NCBI GenBank assembly: GCA_910586225.1
Contig: CAJUIL010000006.1
Coordinates: forward strand, 62,001 to 126,000
DNA: 64,000 bases
Source of the DNA: an uncultured Eubacterium sp.
GTDB taxonomy: Bacteria; Bacillota; Clostridia; Lachnospirales; Lachnospiraceae
Direction: 5' to 3'
Each line of letters begins with the position of its first letter. Position 1 is the first letter of the stretch. Positions 1 to 8,311 of this stretch are shown here, in pieces. Position numbers and translations under genes: made by a program. Under the pieces are notes generated by a model. It was not told the DNA's origin. It ran no database searches and saw nothing but the letters and a program-made list of their open reading frames with translations.

Positions 1-2
1 AG

Positions 3-830
3 CAGCCGCAGGATATTCCAAAGCTCCAAGGCTGCCGGGCGCTTGTTATTGACGATGATTTTAATACGTGTGACAGCGTGACCTATATGCTGGGTCAGAT
101 CGGTATGCGCGCCGAGTGGACGCTTTCTGGAAAGGAAGCGCTGCTGCGTACGCACCAGGCAGTTACAAGAGGAGATATTTATACGGTCTATGTGATTGAT
201 TGGATGCTGCCGGATATAAATGGTATTGAGGTTGCGCGGAGAATCCGTAAGGAAATGGGAGATGAGGTGCCGATCATCCTGCTGACGGCGTATGACTGGC
301 TGGATATCGAGGATGAGGCAAAGGAAGCCGGTATCTCGGCATTTTGCAGTAAGCCGCTGTTTTTGTCGGAGCTTCGGGGGTGTCTGCACTCGATTGTGGA
401 GACGGAGGAGTCTGCGGGCGTGCAAGGTATCCAGAAGCAGGAAAGGCAGCATACCGGCCGGATCCTGTTGGCTGAGGATAATGAGATCAATCAGGAGATC
501 GCAGCCGCGATTTTGGGAGATGCAGGATTTACGATAGAAATCGCCAGAAACGGACAGATTGCAGTAGATATGCTGAAAAAATCCAGTCCGGAGTATTATT
601 GTCTTGTATTGATGGATGTCCAAATGCCTGTTATGGATGGCTATGAGGCAACAAAGGCTATCCGTAAGCTGGAGGATCAAACTCTTGCTCAGATACCGAT
701 CCTGGCAATGACAGCAAATGCGTTTGAAGAGGATAGACAGCAGGCGATCGAATGCGGGATGAACGGTCATTTGGCAAAACCGATCAATGTGGAGGAGCTG
801 CTGGCAACATTGGACAGGATTCTGTCATAA
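3..830 (+). CDS. Hybrid sensor histidine kinase, C-terminal part (two receiver domains), 5' partial
   Basis: The reading frame is already open at the first bases, so this is the 3' end of a larger gene cut by the window edge. What remains is two response-regulator receiver domains. The first has the acidic pocket VIDDD and phosphoacceptor Asp in DWMLPDINGIE (codon at 198). The second has LAEDNEIN, phosphoacceptor Asp in LMDVQMPVMDGYEA, the switch Thr in LAMTANAF and the conserved Lys in HLAKPINV. The same REC-REC ending is seen in the next gene, so the missing upstream part is probably a membrane sensor plus HisKA/HATPase kinase core. No HPt domain follows. It ends 75 bp before the likely start of the next kinase. 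An internal Met at 78 is only an in-frame codon inside the first receiver, not a start. Confidence 0.9.
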   Translation, partial: QPQDIPKLQGCRALVIDDDFNTCDSVTYMLGQIGMRAEWTLSGKEALLRTHQAVTRGDIYTVYVIDWMLPDINGIEVARRIRKEMGDEVPIILLTAYDWLDIEDEAKEAGISAFCSKPLFLSELRGCLHSIVETEESAGVQGIQKQERQHTGRILLAEDNEINQEIAAAILGDAGFTIEIARNGQIAVDMLKKSSPEYYCLVLMDVQMPVMDGYEATKAIRKLEDQTLAQIPILAMTANAFEEDRQQAIECGMNGHLAKPINVEELLATLDRILS

Positions 831-905
831 TAATAAGGTAAGCGCTTTATGAATTGTGATGTAGCAGCGAGGACTGTTGACATCTTCTTAAAAGGTATAG
901 AGTTG

Positions 906-3491
906 ATGATTTTAAAAAAAGAGAAGGAAAAGAAAAAATATGGGGTTAGCGTGGTTTTCATAGCAAATATTCTGATTGTATTCTGTATTTTGGGGAGTGT
1001 CGTTTATTCAGTGGAACGGACGATCTCCATGCAGATGTCAGAGGCTGCGGTTGAAAGCTTGAGCGAGAGCCTGGAGCTGCTGAAAGGGACGATTGAAGCA
1101 ATCCTTTATAAAGAAGCGGAATTTCAAAGTATGCTGGCGGAAGAAATTTCTTTGATGGAAGAGCCGGAGGAATTTTTTCGCTCGGAACATAACAATAAGA
1201 CAATGGTAAAGCTTGCGTTCATTCCGCGAGGGCAGAAAAAGGGCATATCCAGTACGGGAGAGGAGTTTACGGAGGACAGTCTGGACTTTTCATCGGGCAA
1301 TCTGATCGAAGGGCTTCCAGTTTCTGAAGCGTATGTCAACGATATGGGTACATGGGCATACACGATGAAATGCCCGGTTGTAAAGGATGGCAGGGAAACG
1401 GCGTCTTTTTATGTAGAATATATTTTTGATACGTTCGATGATGCGCTTCCGGAAAAGTTTTATAATAGCAACGCGCTTTTGTACATTATGGATTCCAAAA
1501 GCGAGCGGTTTGTATTAAAGCCAAAGGGTGTGGGCGAGCGGGAAGCGGGAAGCCTGGATTTGCAGGATTTTTATCGGGCGAACCGGATCCTTGAGCCGGA
1601 GATTCAAAAAGAAGTGGCGGATGGCATTCAAAGAGGAAAGGATCTGATGTTTTATCATGATGTCCGTGGAAAAGAATCACTGATCTATATGTGGTCGGTC
1701 AGCGACGCCTCTTTGTATCTGATCGGGTACGTGCCAGTTGCGGCGATCCAAAAGGAAGGAGACGCGGTAAATCAAAATATTTTTATCGTTATTTTTGTGA
1801 CGCTGGCGGCGTTTGTCATCTGTTGTATTTTATATTATGTAAGCCAGCGGCTAAAGACGAGAATGTATCGGGAACGGGAAAAAGAGCGTGAGGTCCACAA
1901 TAAGCAGCTGACGGAGGCGCTGCAGGCAGCACAGATTGCGAGCAAGTCAAAGACGATGTTTTTGTCCAATATGTCGCATGATATCCGAACGCCTATGAAC
2001 GCGATCTTGGGTTTTACGATCCTGCTTGCTAAGGACGCGGAACATCCAGATAAGGTGCGAGAGTACACAAAAAAAATCACTTCTTCCGGCCGGCATTTGC
2101 TGAGCCTGATCAACGATGTCTTGGACGTTTCCAAGATTGAGAGCGGTAAGGTCGTACTTTCGCTTTCCGAGTTTACGCTGAACAATATGATCTCCTCCGT
2201 GGATGCGATCATTCGGCCAATGGCAAAGGCAAGAGGTCAGAAATTTGACGTTGTAGTGACCGGGATTCGTCATGAAAGCCTGATCGGGGATGAAACAAGG
2301 CTGAACCAGGTGCTTATCAATCTTTTGTCCAATGCCGTGAAGTATACGCAGGAGGGCGGTATGATCTGGCTGCGCCTGATAGGGCTTCCACAGCGATCCA
2401 GACAGTATGAGCATATCCGCATTGAGGTAGAGGACAACGGATACGGTATGACGCCGGAATATCTGGAGGTGATCTTTGACGCGTTTACGAGGGCGGAAAA
2501 CAGCACAACGAACAAGGTGCAGGGAACCGGGCTTGGAATGGCAATCACAAAAAATATCATTGAGCTGATGGGCGGCACGATCGAGGTATCGAGCGAGGTC
2601 GGCTATGGCACGATATTTACTGCTGAGGTGGAGCTTCGCATACCGGATGAGACGGCACAAGAGGAGTTTTGGCTGGAAAACGGGATTGTCCATATCCTTG
2701 CGGTAGATGATGATAAGGATACGTGCGTAAATATCGAAATGCTAATGCGGGATGTCGGCGTGCAGACGGATTTTGTACTTAGTGGACAAGAGGCGGTTAC
2801 AAGGGTAAAGCAGATGGCTGCTGATAAGGGGCATTACGATATTATTTTATTAGACTGGAAAATGCCAGTGATGGACGGCATTGAGACAGCAAAGCAGATA
2901 CGTGCCGTGACGGTACAGCATATACCGATCCTATTTCTGACAGCTTGTGATTGGGAAGGGATTGAGGATGAAGCGTATGCGGCAGGCATTGATGGATTTT
3001 TGGCGAAGCCGTTTTTCGTATCGGCATTAAAAGAAAAAATACAGGAAATGCATACGAAGTGTGACCAAAAGCGGCAGGAGAATGAGCAGATCATAAACAG
3101 CCTGGAAGGACGGCATTTTCTGGTTGCGGAAGATAATGAGATTAATTCCGAGATCCTGCTGGAGCTGCTGCGCTTGGATGGTGCGGATGGTGAAGTGGCG
3201 GTAAATGGAAAGCTTGCGGTCGAATTGTTCCAGTCTGCGCCGCAGGGACATTTTGATGCGGTGCTGATGGATGTGCAGATGCCAGTGATGAATGGTTATG
3301 AGGCGACGAGGAATATCCGAGCGCTGGAGCGTGACGACGCGAAAACGATCCCGATCATCGCTATGACAGCAAACGCATTTGCGGAGGATGTAAAGGATGC
3401 CAGGGATGCAGGCATGGACGATCATATTGCAAAGCCAGTGGATATGGAGGTGATCCGCAGGACACTGGGAAAATATTTAGTTAATAGTTAG
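906..3491 (+). CDS. Membrane hybrid sensor histidine kinase (sensor-HisKA-HATPase-REC-REC)
   Basis: A two-component sensor kinase that should autophosphorylate on His and pass phosphate to its own receivers. Order: short basic N-terminus, membrane segment (VVFIANILIVFCILG), about 265 residues of extracellular sensor, second membrane segment (IFVTLAAFVICCILYYV), HisKA with catalytic His in NMSHDIRTPMNA (codon at 1977), HATPase with N box NLLSNAVKY and G boxes VEDNGYGM and GTGLGMAI, receiver 1 (AVDDDKD, Asp in LLDWKMPVMDG), receiver 2 (VAEDNEIN, Asp in LMDVQMPVMNG). No HPt or DNA-binding domain is present, so an external partner is needed. I prefer the ATG at 906, which puts the basic stretch directly before the membrane segment. 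An ATG at 849 in the same frame would add 19 residues, and both have only a weak AAGG-type ribosome site. It is adjacent to a second such kinase and a sugar-binding lipoprotein, so it may sense a ligand through that protein; this is inference. Confidence 0.9.
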   Translation: MILKKEKEKKKYGVSVVFIANILIVFCILGSVVYSVERTISMQMSEAAVESLSESLELLKGTIEAILYKEAEFQSMLAEEISLMEEPEEFFRSEHNNKTMVKLAFIPRGQKKGISSTGEEFTEDSLDFSSGNLIEGLPVSEAYVNDMGTWAYTMKCPVVKDGRETASFYVEYIFDTFDDALPEKFYNSNALLYIMDSKSERFVLKPKGVGEREAGSLDLQDFYRANRILEPEIQKEVADGIQRGKDLMFYHDVRGKESLIYMWSVSDASLYLIGYVPVAAIQKEGDAVNQNIFIVIFVTLAAFVICCILYYVSQRLKTRMYREREKEREVHNKQLTEALQAAQIASKSKTMFLSNMSHDIRTPMNAILGFTILLAKDAEHPDKVREYTKKITSSGRHLLSLINDVLDVSKIESGKVVLSLSEFTLNNMISSVDAIIRPMAKARGQKFDVVVTGIRHESLIGDETRLNQVLINLLSNAVKYTQEGGMIWLRLIGLPQRSRQYEHIRIEVEDNGYGMTPEYLEVIFDAFTRAENSTTNKVQGTGLGMAITKNIIELMGGTIEVSSEVGYGTIFTAEVELRIPDETAQEEFWLENGIVHILAVDDDKDTCVNIEMLMRDVGVQTDFVLSGQEAVTRVKQMAADKGHYDIILLDWKMPVMDGIETAKQIRAVTVQHIPILFLTACDWEGIEDEAYAAGIDGFLAKPFFVSALKEKIQEMHTKCDQKRQENEQIINSLEGRHFLVAEDNEINSEILLELLRLDGADGEVAVNGKLAVELFQSAPQGHFDAVLMDVQMPVMNGYEATRNIRALERDDAKTIPIIAMTANAFAEDVKDARDAGMDDHIAKPVDMEVIRRTLGKYLVNS

Positions 3492-3509
3492 TGATAGAAA
3501 GGATCAGTC

Positions 3510-4820
3510 ATGAAAAAGATATGGAAAAGGCTGTCGGTGCTGCTTTTGGCGGGAATGATGGTTTGTACAGCTGCAGCTTGCGGCAGGGGAGGAAAACCAG
3601 ACCTAAAGAAAAATCTGATTGATAATGACGAAGGTGAGCAAAGATCGGTCATCATGTTTGGCCCAATGGGAAAGGCAAATCTGGACGGAGAAAATACGCT
3701 GCGTACCGCGCAGGAGCGGACAGTCATTATGGCTGAAGAAGCGCTTGGGATCGTAGTTGATTATAATACGTATACGGCGCAGGATTACCAAGAGAAAACG
3801 TACGATGATGTATGTATTGAGCGCGCACGCAGCGGGCTGGATGATTTTTATTTATTAAATCCGGATGTGATCAAGCTGCTTGGCGAGGAGGGTGTGCTGG
3901 CGGACTTATCCGGTCTTGAAGCTGCGAAAAATCTGCGCGAGGTGGTAAAAACCGCGAATACCGTTGACGGCAAGCTGGTTGCAATACCGCAGGAAATTGT
4001 GGCTTACGGGCTGTTTGTAAACAAAGACCTGTTTGATAAATATGATCTGGAGCTGCCGGAAAAGCCAGAGGAGCTGCTGGAATGCTGCAGGGTCTTTCAA
4101 GAAAACGGCTTTGCAACACCGATCGGCGCAAATCGCTGGTGGCTGGAAAATTTTGTACTTTCGCAGGGCTTTGCAGAATTATATAATGGCGGCAATACCC
4201 AGGAGGAAATTGATGCGATCAACAGCGGTGAGGCGAAGCTAAGTGATTATATGCGGCCGGGCTTTGTGTATTTGCAGGAAATGATCGACAAGGGGTATAT
4301 AGACGCGAAAACGGCTTATATGAATGAAGCCATCGATGGAGAAGGACCTGATTTTAAGGCACAGAAAACGCCGATCGTGATGGCGTATTGGGGCGCGGCT
4401 AATGCGGAATCTTCTTATGGAAACGTGGATTTTAATCTGCAGGTGATCGGCTTTCCAACGAGCATGGGCCAGATGCCGGTAGTGCCGATGACCGGTTACG
4501 GTGTCGTTGCAGCGTCAGAAAATAAAAAAGAAGCTATGGACGTTTTAGATAAGATGGTTTCGGATGAGGCGCTTTCTTTGTATATGGAAACGAATCAAGT
4601 GATCTCACCGTCAAAAAATCTGGAGGTTGACTGCAGGGACGCATTAAAGCCGTTGAACGACCGAATCAATGAAGGGGTCTATGTGCTTGGATCGAACGCG
4701 AGCCTGAAGGTGGAACAATGGGGAAATACGTGCTTGATCGTGCGGGAGCTGTTAAGCGGGGCCACCGTGGAGGAATGCATGGCAATGTTTGACAAGCTGC
4801 AGGAGGAAAGCTTGAAATAA
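3510..4820 (+). CDS. Extracellular solute-binding lipoprotein (ABC sugar-binding type), orphan
   Basis: 436 residues. The N-terminus is a lipoprotein signal: MKKIWKR, a hydrophobic stretch, then TAAACGRGG with the lipobox Cys. The mature part has the alternating hydrophobic pattern of family 1 solute-binding proteins (for example VAIPQEIVAYGLFVNKDLFD and PVVPMTGYGVVAAS), which usually deliver sugars to ABC importers. No permease or ATPase gene lies beside it. It starts 18 bp after the hybrid kinase stop, so the two are probably cotranscribed. Known families include binding proteins that present ligand to a membrane kinase; this arrangement suggests such a role, but that is inference. The ribosome site is GAAAGG at about 3496. 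Confidence 0.85.
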   Translation: MKKIWKRLSVLLLAGMMVCTAAACGRGGKPDLKKNLIDNDEGEQRSVIMFGPMGKANLDGENTLRTAQERTVIMAEEALGIVVDYNTYTAQDYQEKTYDDVCIERARSGLDDFYLLNPDVIKLLGEEGVLADLSGLEAAKNLREVVKTANTVDGKLVAIPQEIVAYGLFVNKDLFDKYDLELPEKPEELLECCRVFQENGFATPIGANRWWLENFVLSQGFAELYNGGNTQEEIDAINSGEAKLSDYMRPGFVYLQEMIDKGYIDAKTAYMNEAIDGEGPDFKAQKTPIVMAYWGAANAESSYGNVDFNLQVIGFPTSMGQMPVVPMTGYGVVAASENKKEAMDVLDKMVSDEALSLYMETNQVISPSKNLEVDCRDALKPLNDRINEGVYVLGSNASLKVEQWGNTCLIVRELLSGATVEECMAMFDKLQEESLK

Positions 4821-4849
4821 TCTCAGATTGTGCTGGAAGGGGTGATGAT

Positions 4850-5029
4850 ATGCTAATGACAGAAAAAGAGCTGAATTGCCATTTACTGGATCTGCTGGAT
4901 CTGATAGACGATATACAGGAAGCGGCGGAGACAGACCAGGCGGAAACAGTGCTTAGGCTGCTGGCTAAGAAAAGGAAGCAGATTAATCGCAAGCTTTACC
5001 AGAAGCCGCCCTTATTATCAGAAGAATGA
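4850..5029 (+). CDS. Hypothetical 59-residue leucine-rich acidic/basic protein
   Basis: A short ORF starting ATG at 4850 (or 4856) behind GGAAGGGGTGATG, 29 bp after the binding-protein stop. The product begins MLMTEKELNCHLLDLLDLID and then has a predicted helical stretch rich in Glu, Leu and Lys, ending KPPLLSEE. There is no signal peptide or cysteine motif. I do not recognise the family. Same strand, close spacing and the hairpin just after its stop suggest it is the last gene of the kinase/lipoprotein unit. A small helical partner of the kinases is conceivable but unsupported. Confidence 0.55.
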   Translation: MLMTEKELNCHLLDLLDLIDDIQEAAETDQAETVLRLLAKKRKQINRKLYQKPPLLSEE

Positions 5030-5045
5030 TAGTTGATAGGAATTG

Positions 5046-5082
5046 TGTGATAGCGGCTGCTGTAAGGCAAGCCGCTATCACA
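5046..5082. terminator. Perfect 13-bp inverted repeat between convergent genes
   Basis: TGTGATAGCGGCT at 5046-5058 pairs perfectly with AGCCGCTATCACA at 5070-5082 around an 11-nt loop. It lies between the rightward 59-codon ORF and the leftward hemerythrin gene. There is no T-run on either side, so it may be a weak or bidirectional terminator or an mRNA 3'-end stabiliser. Confidence 0.6.
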
Positions 5083-5100
5083 GCTGTTGGACGGGAATGC

Positions 5101-5976
5101 TCAAGCCTGAACGCAGCATACAAAATATCCCGCTTCTGTACGAAACAGCAGGCTGACGGCAGGGCAGGCATTTAAGAACAGCTTTTGCATGATCTCGTAC
5201 GAAATGATATTTTCTTTTTCCAGCTTGCAGGCGTCCGCATAGACGAACTGCTGGCTGAGATTTTTCATGATCGATTCGGAAAGCAGCTGGACTGCGGAAA
5301 GAGCCATTTTATCCACTTTTTTTACATGAGCGCCCATCATTTCACTGACTGCGGTAAGTACGAGCGGTTCTTCAAAGCCAAGATAGGCGCGTACTGGCTT
5401 TCCTTTTTCAGTCCGATAGGAGAGGCGGCAGAATACCATGCTTCCTAAATCTTCTCCGCTGTAATGCTCGCTGGCGGTCTGTGCGTCTAATCCAAGAATG
5501 GTTTTTAAGATCCCGATGACGGATTCGCATAAGGCAGCGATCTCGTTTTCTGGGCGGCTGGTCATACGCGGCATCGGCACTTTTCCAGTGATAGCGCGGT
5601 CTTCACTCATAATGTGCTGGGTGATCCAGGCCATACAGACTCCCATAAAATGCTGGACGCTTTCGATGGAGTAATCGGTTTCCAACACTTCTTTTTCCAG
5701 GACAGGGAGTGTCTTGTCACGTAAGTTGTCATGTAAGCGCTTATGCATCTCATATCTGTGATATTGGATGGAGCGCATATACTCTTCTTCTTCTGAAAAA
5801 TGCTTTAACGTATAGTTTTTGAAATATTTGATCCCTTCTTGGCAGAGCAGCTTGTAGTTTTCCGGATTTTCCTGCAGCTTTACCATCCGGCGCATAACGG
5901 AAAACAGCTTTTTATGCGCGTTGTCAACCAATTCTACGCCAATATTTAGGCGGTCATTCCATTCCATAATGGTCAT
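5101..5976 (-). CDS. Hemerythrin-domain protein fused to a CheX/CheC-like domain
   Basis: 291 residues. Residues 1 to about 130 are a bacteriohemerythrin: MEWNDRLNIGVELVDNAHKK, then HFSEEEEYMRS, YHRYEMHKRLH and HIMSEDRAI supply the usual His and Glu/Asp ligands of a di-iron site that binds oxygen. The rest (about 145-291) contains VSEMMGAHVKKVDKMALSAV followed by SESIMKNL, which resembles the conserved helix of CheX/CheC phosphatase domains; that match was made by eye and is tentative. The start at 5976 has GAAAGGGA upstream. Known hemerythrin proteins act as O2 sensors or carriers in anaerobes. A link from O2 to response-regulator dephosphorylation is inference. No chemotaxis genes are nearby, but hybrid kinases with four receivers are. 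Confidence 0.8.
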   Translation of the reverse strand: MTIMEWNDRLNIGVELVDNAHKKLFSVMRRMVKLQENPENYKLLCQEGIKYFKNYTLKHFSEEEEYMRSIQYHRYEMHKRLHDNLRDKTLPVLEKEVLETDYSIESVQHFMGVCMAWITQHIMSEDRAITGKVPMPRMTSRPENEIAALCESVIGILKTILGLDAQTASEHYSGEDLGSMVFCRLSYRTEKGKPVRAYLGFEEPLVLTAVSEMMGAHVKKVDKMALSAVQLLSESIMKNLSQQFVYADACKLEKENIISYEIMQKLFLNACPAVSLLFRTEAGYFVCCVQA

Positions 5977-6199
5977 TTTATTAGTCCCTTTCTTTATGTA
6001 GTTTTTAACAGCGCCTACCGGCAGGGCTGTTACCAGATTTCTTCCATTATATCCAACAGATATCTGTTTGTCTATGGATTTGTGGACAATGCATGAGTTT
6101 TATCTTTATCGAAACGGCTGTAAATAGTGTAAGATTTCGCGGATTGGATACGAATTGTAAGGTGTAAGGAACAATTTGAAGTGCCACAGAGGAGGAAAA

Positions 6200-6772
6200 A
6201 TGATGAAAGCGGATCAAACAAATTTTGTGAGCCTTATCCGCAGGGGCAGGGAGGAAGGCATCCTGTATGTGATCGATGTGTATGGCGCGTATCTGCAGGC
6301 GATTGTTCGGCGCAGGCTGTTTTCCGTGCCGTATTTGGTGGATGACTGCATGAATGATATTTTTTTCGGTATCTGGAAAAATATTGACAGCTTCGATGAA
6401 GCAAAGGGCAGCTTTCAAGGTTGGGCAGCAGCCGTGGCAAGGCTCAAAGCGATCGATTATCTGCGCAGGGCCGCAAGGGATCTCAAAACGGTGAGTCTGG
6501 ATGAACTGGAATGGGAACTTCCGCAGGAGGATGCCGCGCTTGCGGCTATACTTGAGCGGGAATTATCCGGGGAGTTAAAGGAGCTGTTATCGAATCTGAA
6601 CGAAAAGGACCAGGAGCTGTTTTGGCGGGTTTACGCGGAGCAGGAGGAGCCGGAGCAGGCCGGGGCTAGGCTGGGGATTACAAAAAACAATGTCTATGTA
6701 CGGCTTTTTAGAGGGAAAAAGAAGCTGCGGAAGCTTGCGGAACAAAGAAAGGAGATAGGAAGATGGGATTGA
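6200..6772 (+). CDS. ECF-type RNA polymerase sigma factor
   Basis: 190 residues from ATG 6200, chosen because GAGGAGG precedes it by six bases; an upstream TTG at 6176 lacks a site. Region 2 is seen in YLVDDCMNDIFFGIWKNIDS and GWAAAVARLKAIDYLRR. Region 4 is a helix-turn-helix in EEPEQAGARLGITKNNVYVRL. It directs polymerase to a small set of promoters. It overlaps the next gene by ten bases, the usual layout for a sigma factor and its membrane-bound regulator, so that gene is the likely anti-sigma partner. Confidence 0.9.
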   Translation: MMKADQTNFVSLIRRGREEGILYVIDVYGAYLQAIVRRRLFSVPYLVDDCMNDIFFGIWKNIDSFDEAKGSFQGWAAAVARLKAIDYLRRAARDLKTVSLDELEWELPQEDAALAAILERELSGELKELLSNLNEKDQELFWRVYAEQEEPEQAGARLGITKNNVYVRLFRGKKKLRKLAEQRKEIGRWD

Positions 6773-7983
6773 GTCGAAAAAAAGGAAAAAAACAGGAAAA
6801 AACAAGGAACGAAAGAAGCAGGGAAGCGCAGCTGTACACGCTGGCGGGACTGGTGCAGGAAACGGAGCCTGTCTGGGAGACGGCAGATGATGGGAATCTG
6901 AACAAGCTGGATAATACGACAAAAATGAAATATAAACAGTCCGTGCTTGCATCTATCCGCATGGAAAAGCGTGCTGTTGTAAAAAAACGGCTGCGGGTGG
7001 CAGCAGCCTGCGCCGCAGTACTGGTTGCTGCAACAGGGATTTTTCACGAGGAGGTACGCGCCGCAATCAGCCGTATCAGCTACAGCCTGAGCGAAGCGTT
7101 GGGACTGCAGAGCGACCTGGCCGGATACAAGGAGGTGCTTCATACATCTGTCAGCGCTGGAGGCTATATTGTGACGCTGGAGGAAGCGGCGGCAGCGCCG
7201 GAGAAGCTGGCGCTCAGCTATGCAGTCCGGCGTGAGGACGGGCGGCGTATGCTGTATGGCTTTGAAAACGAGTTTTTTGAGGGACCGGGTACGTGCTTTG
7301 ATGTGGATTACCAGCTTTTTATCAATGGGGTAAAGGCTTCCAGAGCTATGATGAGCCAAAATCATTTTCTGGATGAGGAAGAAAAGCTATTGGGTGGGCA
7401 GGTTACTTTTGATCTGAACGGCTGGGAGCTTTCCTGTGAAAACAAATTTGATTTTCGGATCAAAGGCGCAAAAGCAAGCTGGAGCTTTCAGTTTCGGGCA
7501 GATGGTTCGCAGATGTATGCTGATACAAAGCGTATGGACCTGGGATATCGTTATTTTTTACCAAATGGCGCTTCGATCACTTTGGATGAGCTGCGGATCA
7601 ATGCATTGGAGCAGAGTATTATCTGCCATGAGTCTGAAATCGGCGCAACGGAGCCGTATGCTATGATCCTGCGGGCACGTGATGAGCAGGGCAGGACAGC
7701 AGAGTTTTATCCAAATGGATTTAACGATGGACTTGCATTTTTAATGATAGCGGATGGAGGCAAAGGCTTTTGCATAGATGCGAAAACGGCGGAAGTTACG
7801 CTGTATTTGGCGGAATTTGTGGACGTTGGGCCAGAAACGGAGCAAGGACAGTTATCAAAAGCAGAGGAGGAATTTATAGTACCACCTGTGGCAGTATCCG
7901 AAGCAGCGGACGCGGGAACGAACGGCAAAAACAGTACGGAAGCGGGTAAGAGCGTGGTATGGGAGCTGACAAGACTGCAGTAG
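6763..7983 (+). CDS. DUF4179-type membrane protein, probable anti-sigma partner
   Basis: 406 residues with ATG inside the sigma-factor 3' end (ribosome site GGAGATAGG). Layout: basic cytoplasmic N-terminus of about 75 residues, one membrane helix (VAAACAAVLVAATGIFH, residues about 77-95), then a large extracellular part. The sequence just after the membrane (EEVRAAISRISYSLSEALGL) matches the start of DUF4179 domains as I know them. The extracellular part has beta-rich repeats of the kind seen in DUF4179/DUF5643 proteins that follow sigma factors in Clostridia. Expected role: hold the sigma factor until an envelope signal arrives. Signal and targets are unknown. Confidence 0.75.
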   Translation: MGLSRKKGKKQEKTRNERSREAQLYTLAGLVQETEPVWETADDGNLNKLDNTTKMKYKQSVLASIRMEKRAVVKKRLRVAAACAAVLVAATGIFHEEVRAAISRISYSLSEALGLQSDLAGYKEVLHTSVSAGGYIVTLEEAAAAPEKLALSYAVRREDGRRMLYGFENEFFEGPGTCFDVDYQLFINGVKASRAMMSQNHFLDEEEKLLGGQVTFDLNGWELSCENKFDFRIKGAKASWSFQFRADGSQMYADTKRMDLGYRYFLPNGASITLDELRINALEQSIICHESEIGATEPYAMILRARDEQGRTAEFYPNGFNDGLAFLMIADGGKGFCIDAKTAEVTLYLAEFVDVGPETEQGQLSKAEEEFIVPPVAVSEAADAGTNGKNSTEAGKSVVWELTRLQ

Positions 7984-8311
7984 TTCCATTTTTTCGGGCA
8001 GTATATGACAAAAATGAGTAATAGATTAACAGTTTCTTGTAGTCTATATTATCTTGCCTTAAAGTATGAAATAATTGACATTTAGAATAAAATATATTAT
8101 ACTTTCTACTTGAGCAATCCTGCATCCTATACCATAAAGCGTTTTCGCAGCCAATGGACGGAAGCGGCTCAACTGCCTTCTGTTTTTCGCTTTTATTTTG
8201 GTATGCTTACTGGTATAATGAAAAGAGCGCAAGCGCTGTATGCTTATGCAGCAGTTTGCCGCAGGTTGCATCATAATATGATATTCCAAGAAATAAGAAA
8301 GGACAAATAGT
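7984..8311 (+). other. 328-bp intergenic region with a sigma-70 promoter and a long leader
   Basis: No supported gene. The rightward promoter at 8075-8103 would give an untranslated leader of about 200 nt ahead of the exporter ATPase gene at 8312. The leader contains a short AGCGC/GCGCT inverted repeat near 8229 and no recognised riboswitch. A 66-codon frame starting TTG at 8110 has no ribosome site. Confidence 0.5.
8075..8103 (+). promoter_or_regulatory. Sigma-70 type promoter, TTGACA-17-TATACT
   Basis: TTGACA at 8075-8080, a 17-bp AT-rich spacer and TATACT at 8098-8103, a near-consensus vegetative promoter. It points at the NatAB-like exporter genes. Confidence 0.8.

Noticed and set aside
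8110..8310. 66-codon frame in the exporter leader
   Set aside because: TTG start directly at the predicted transcript start with no ribosome site; composition looks noncoding.
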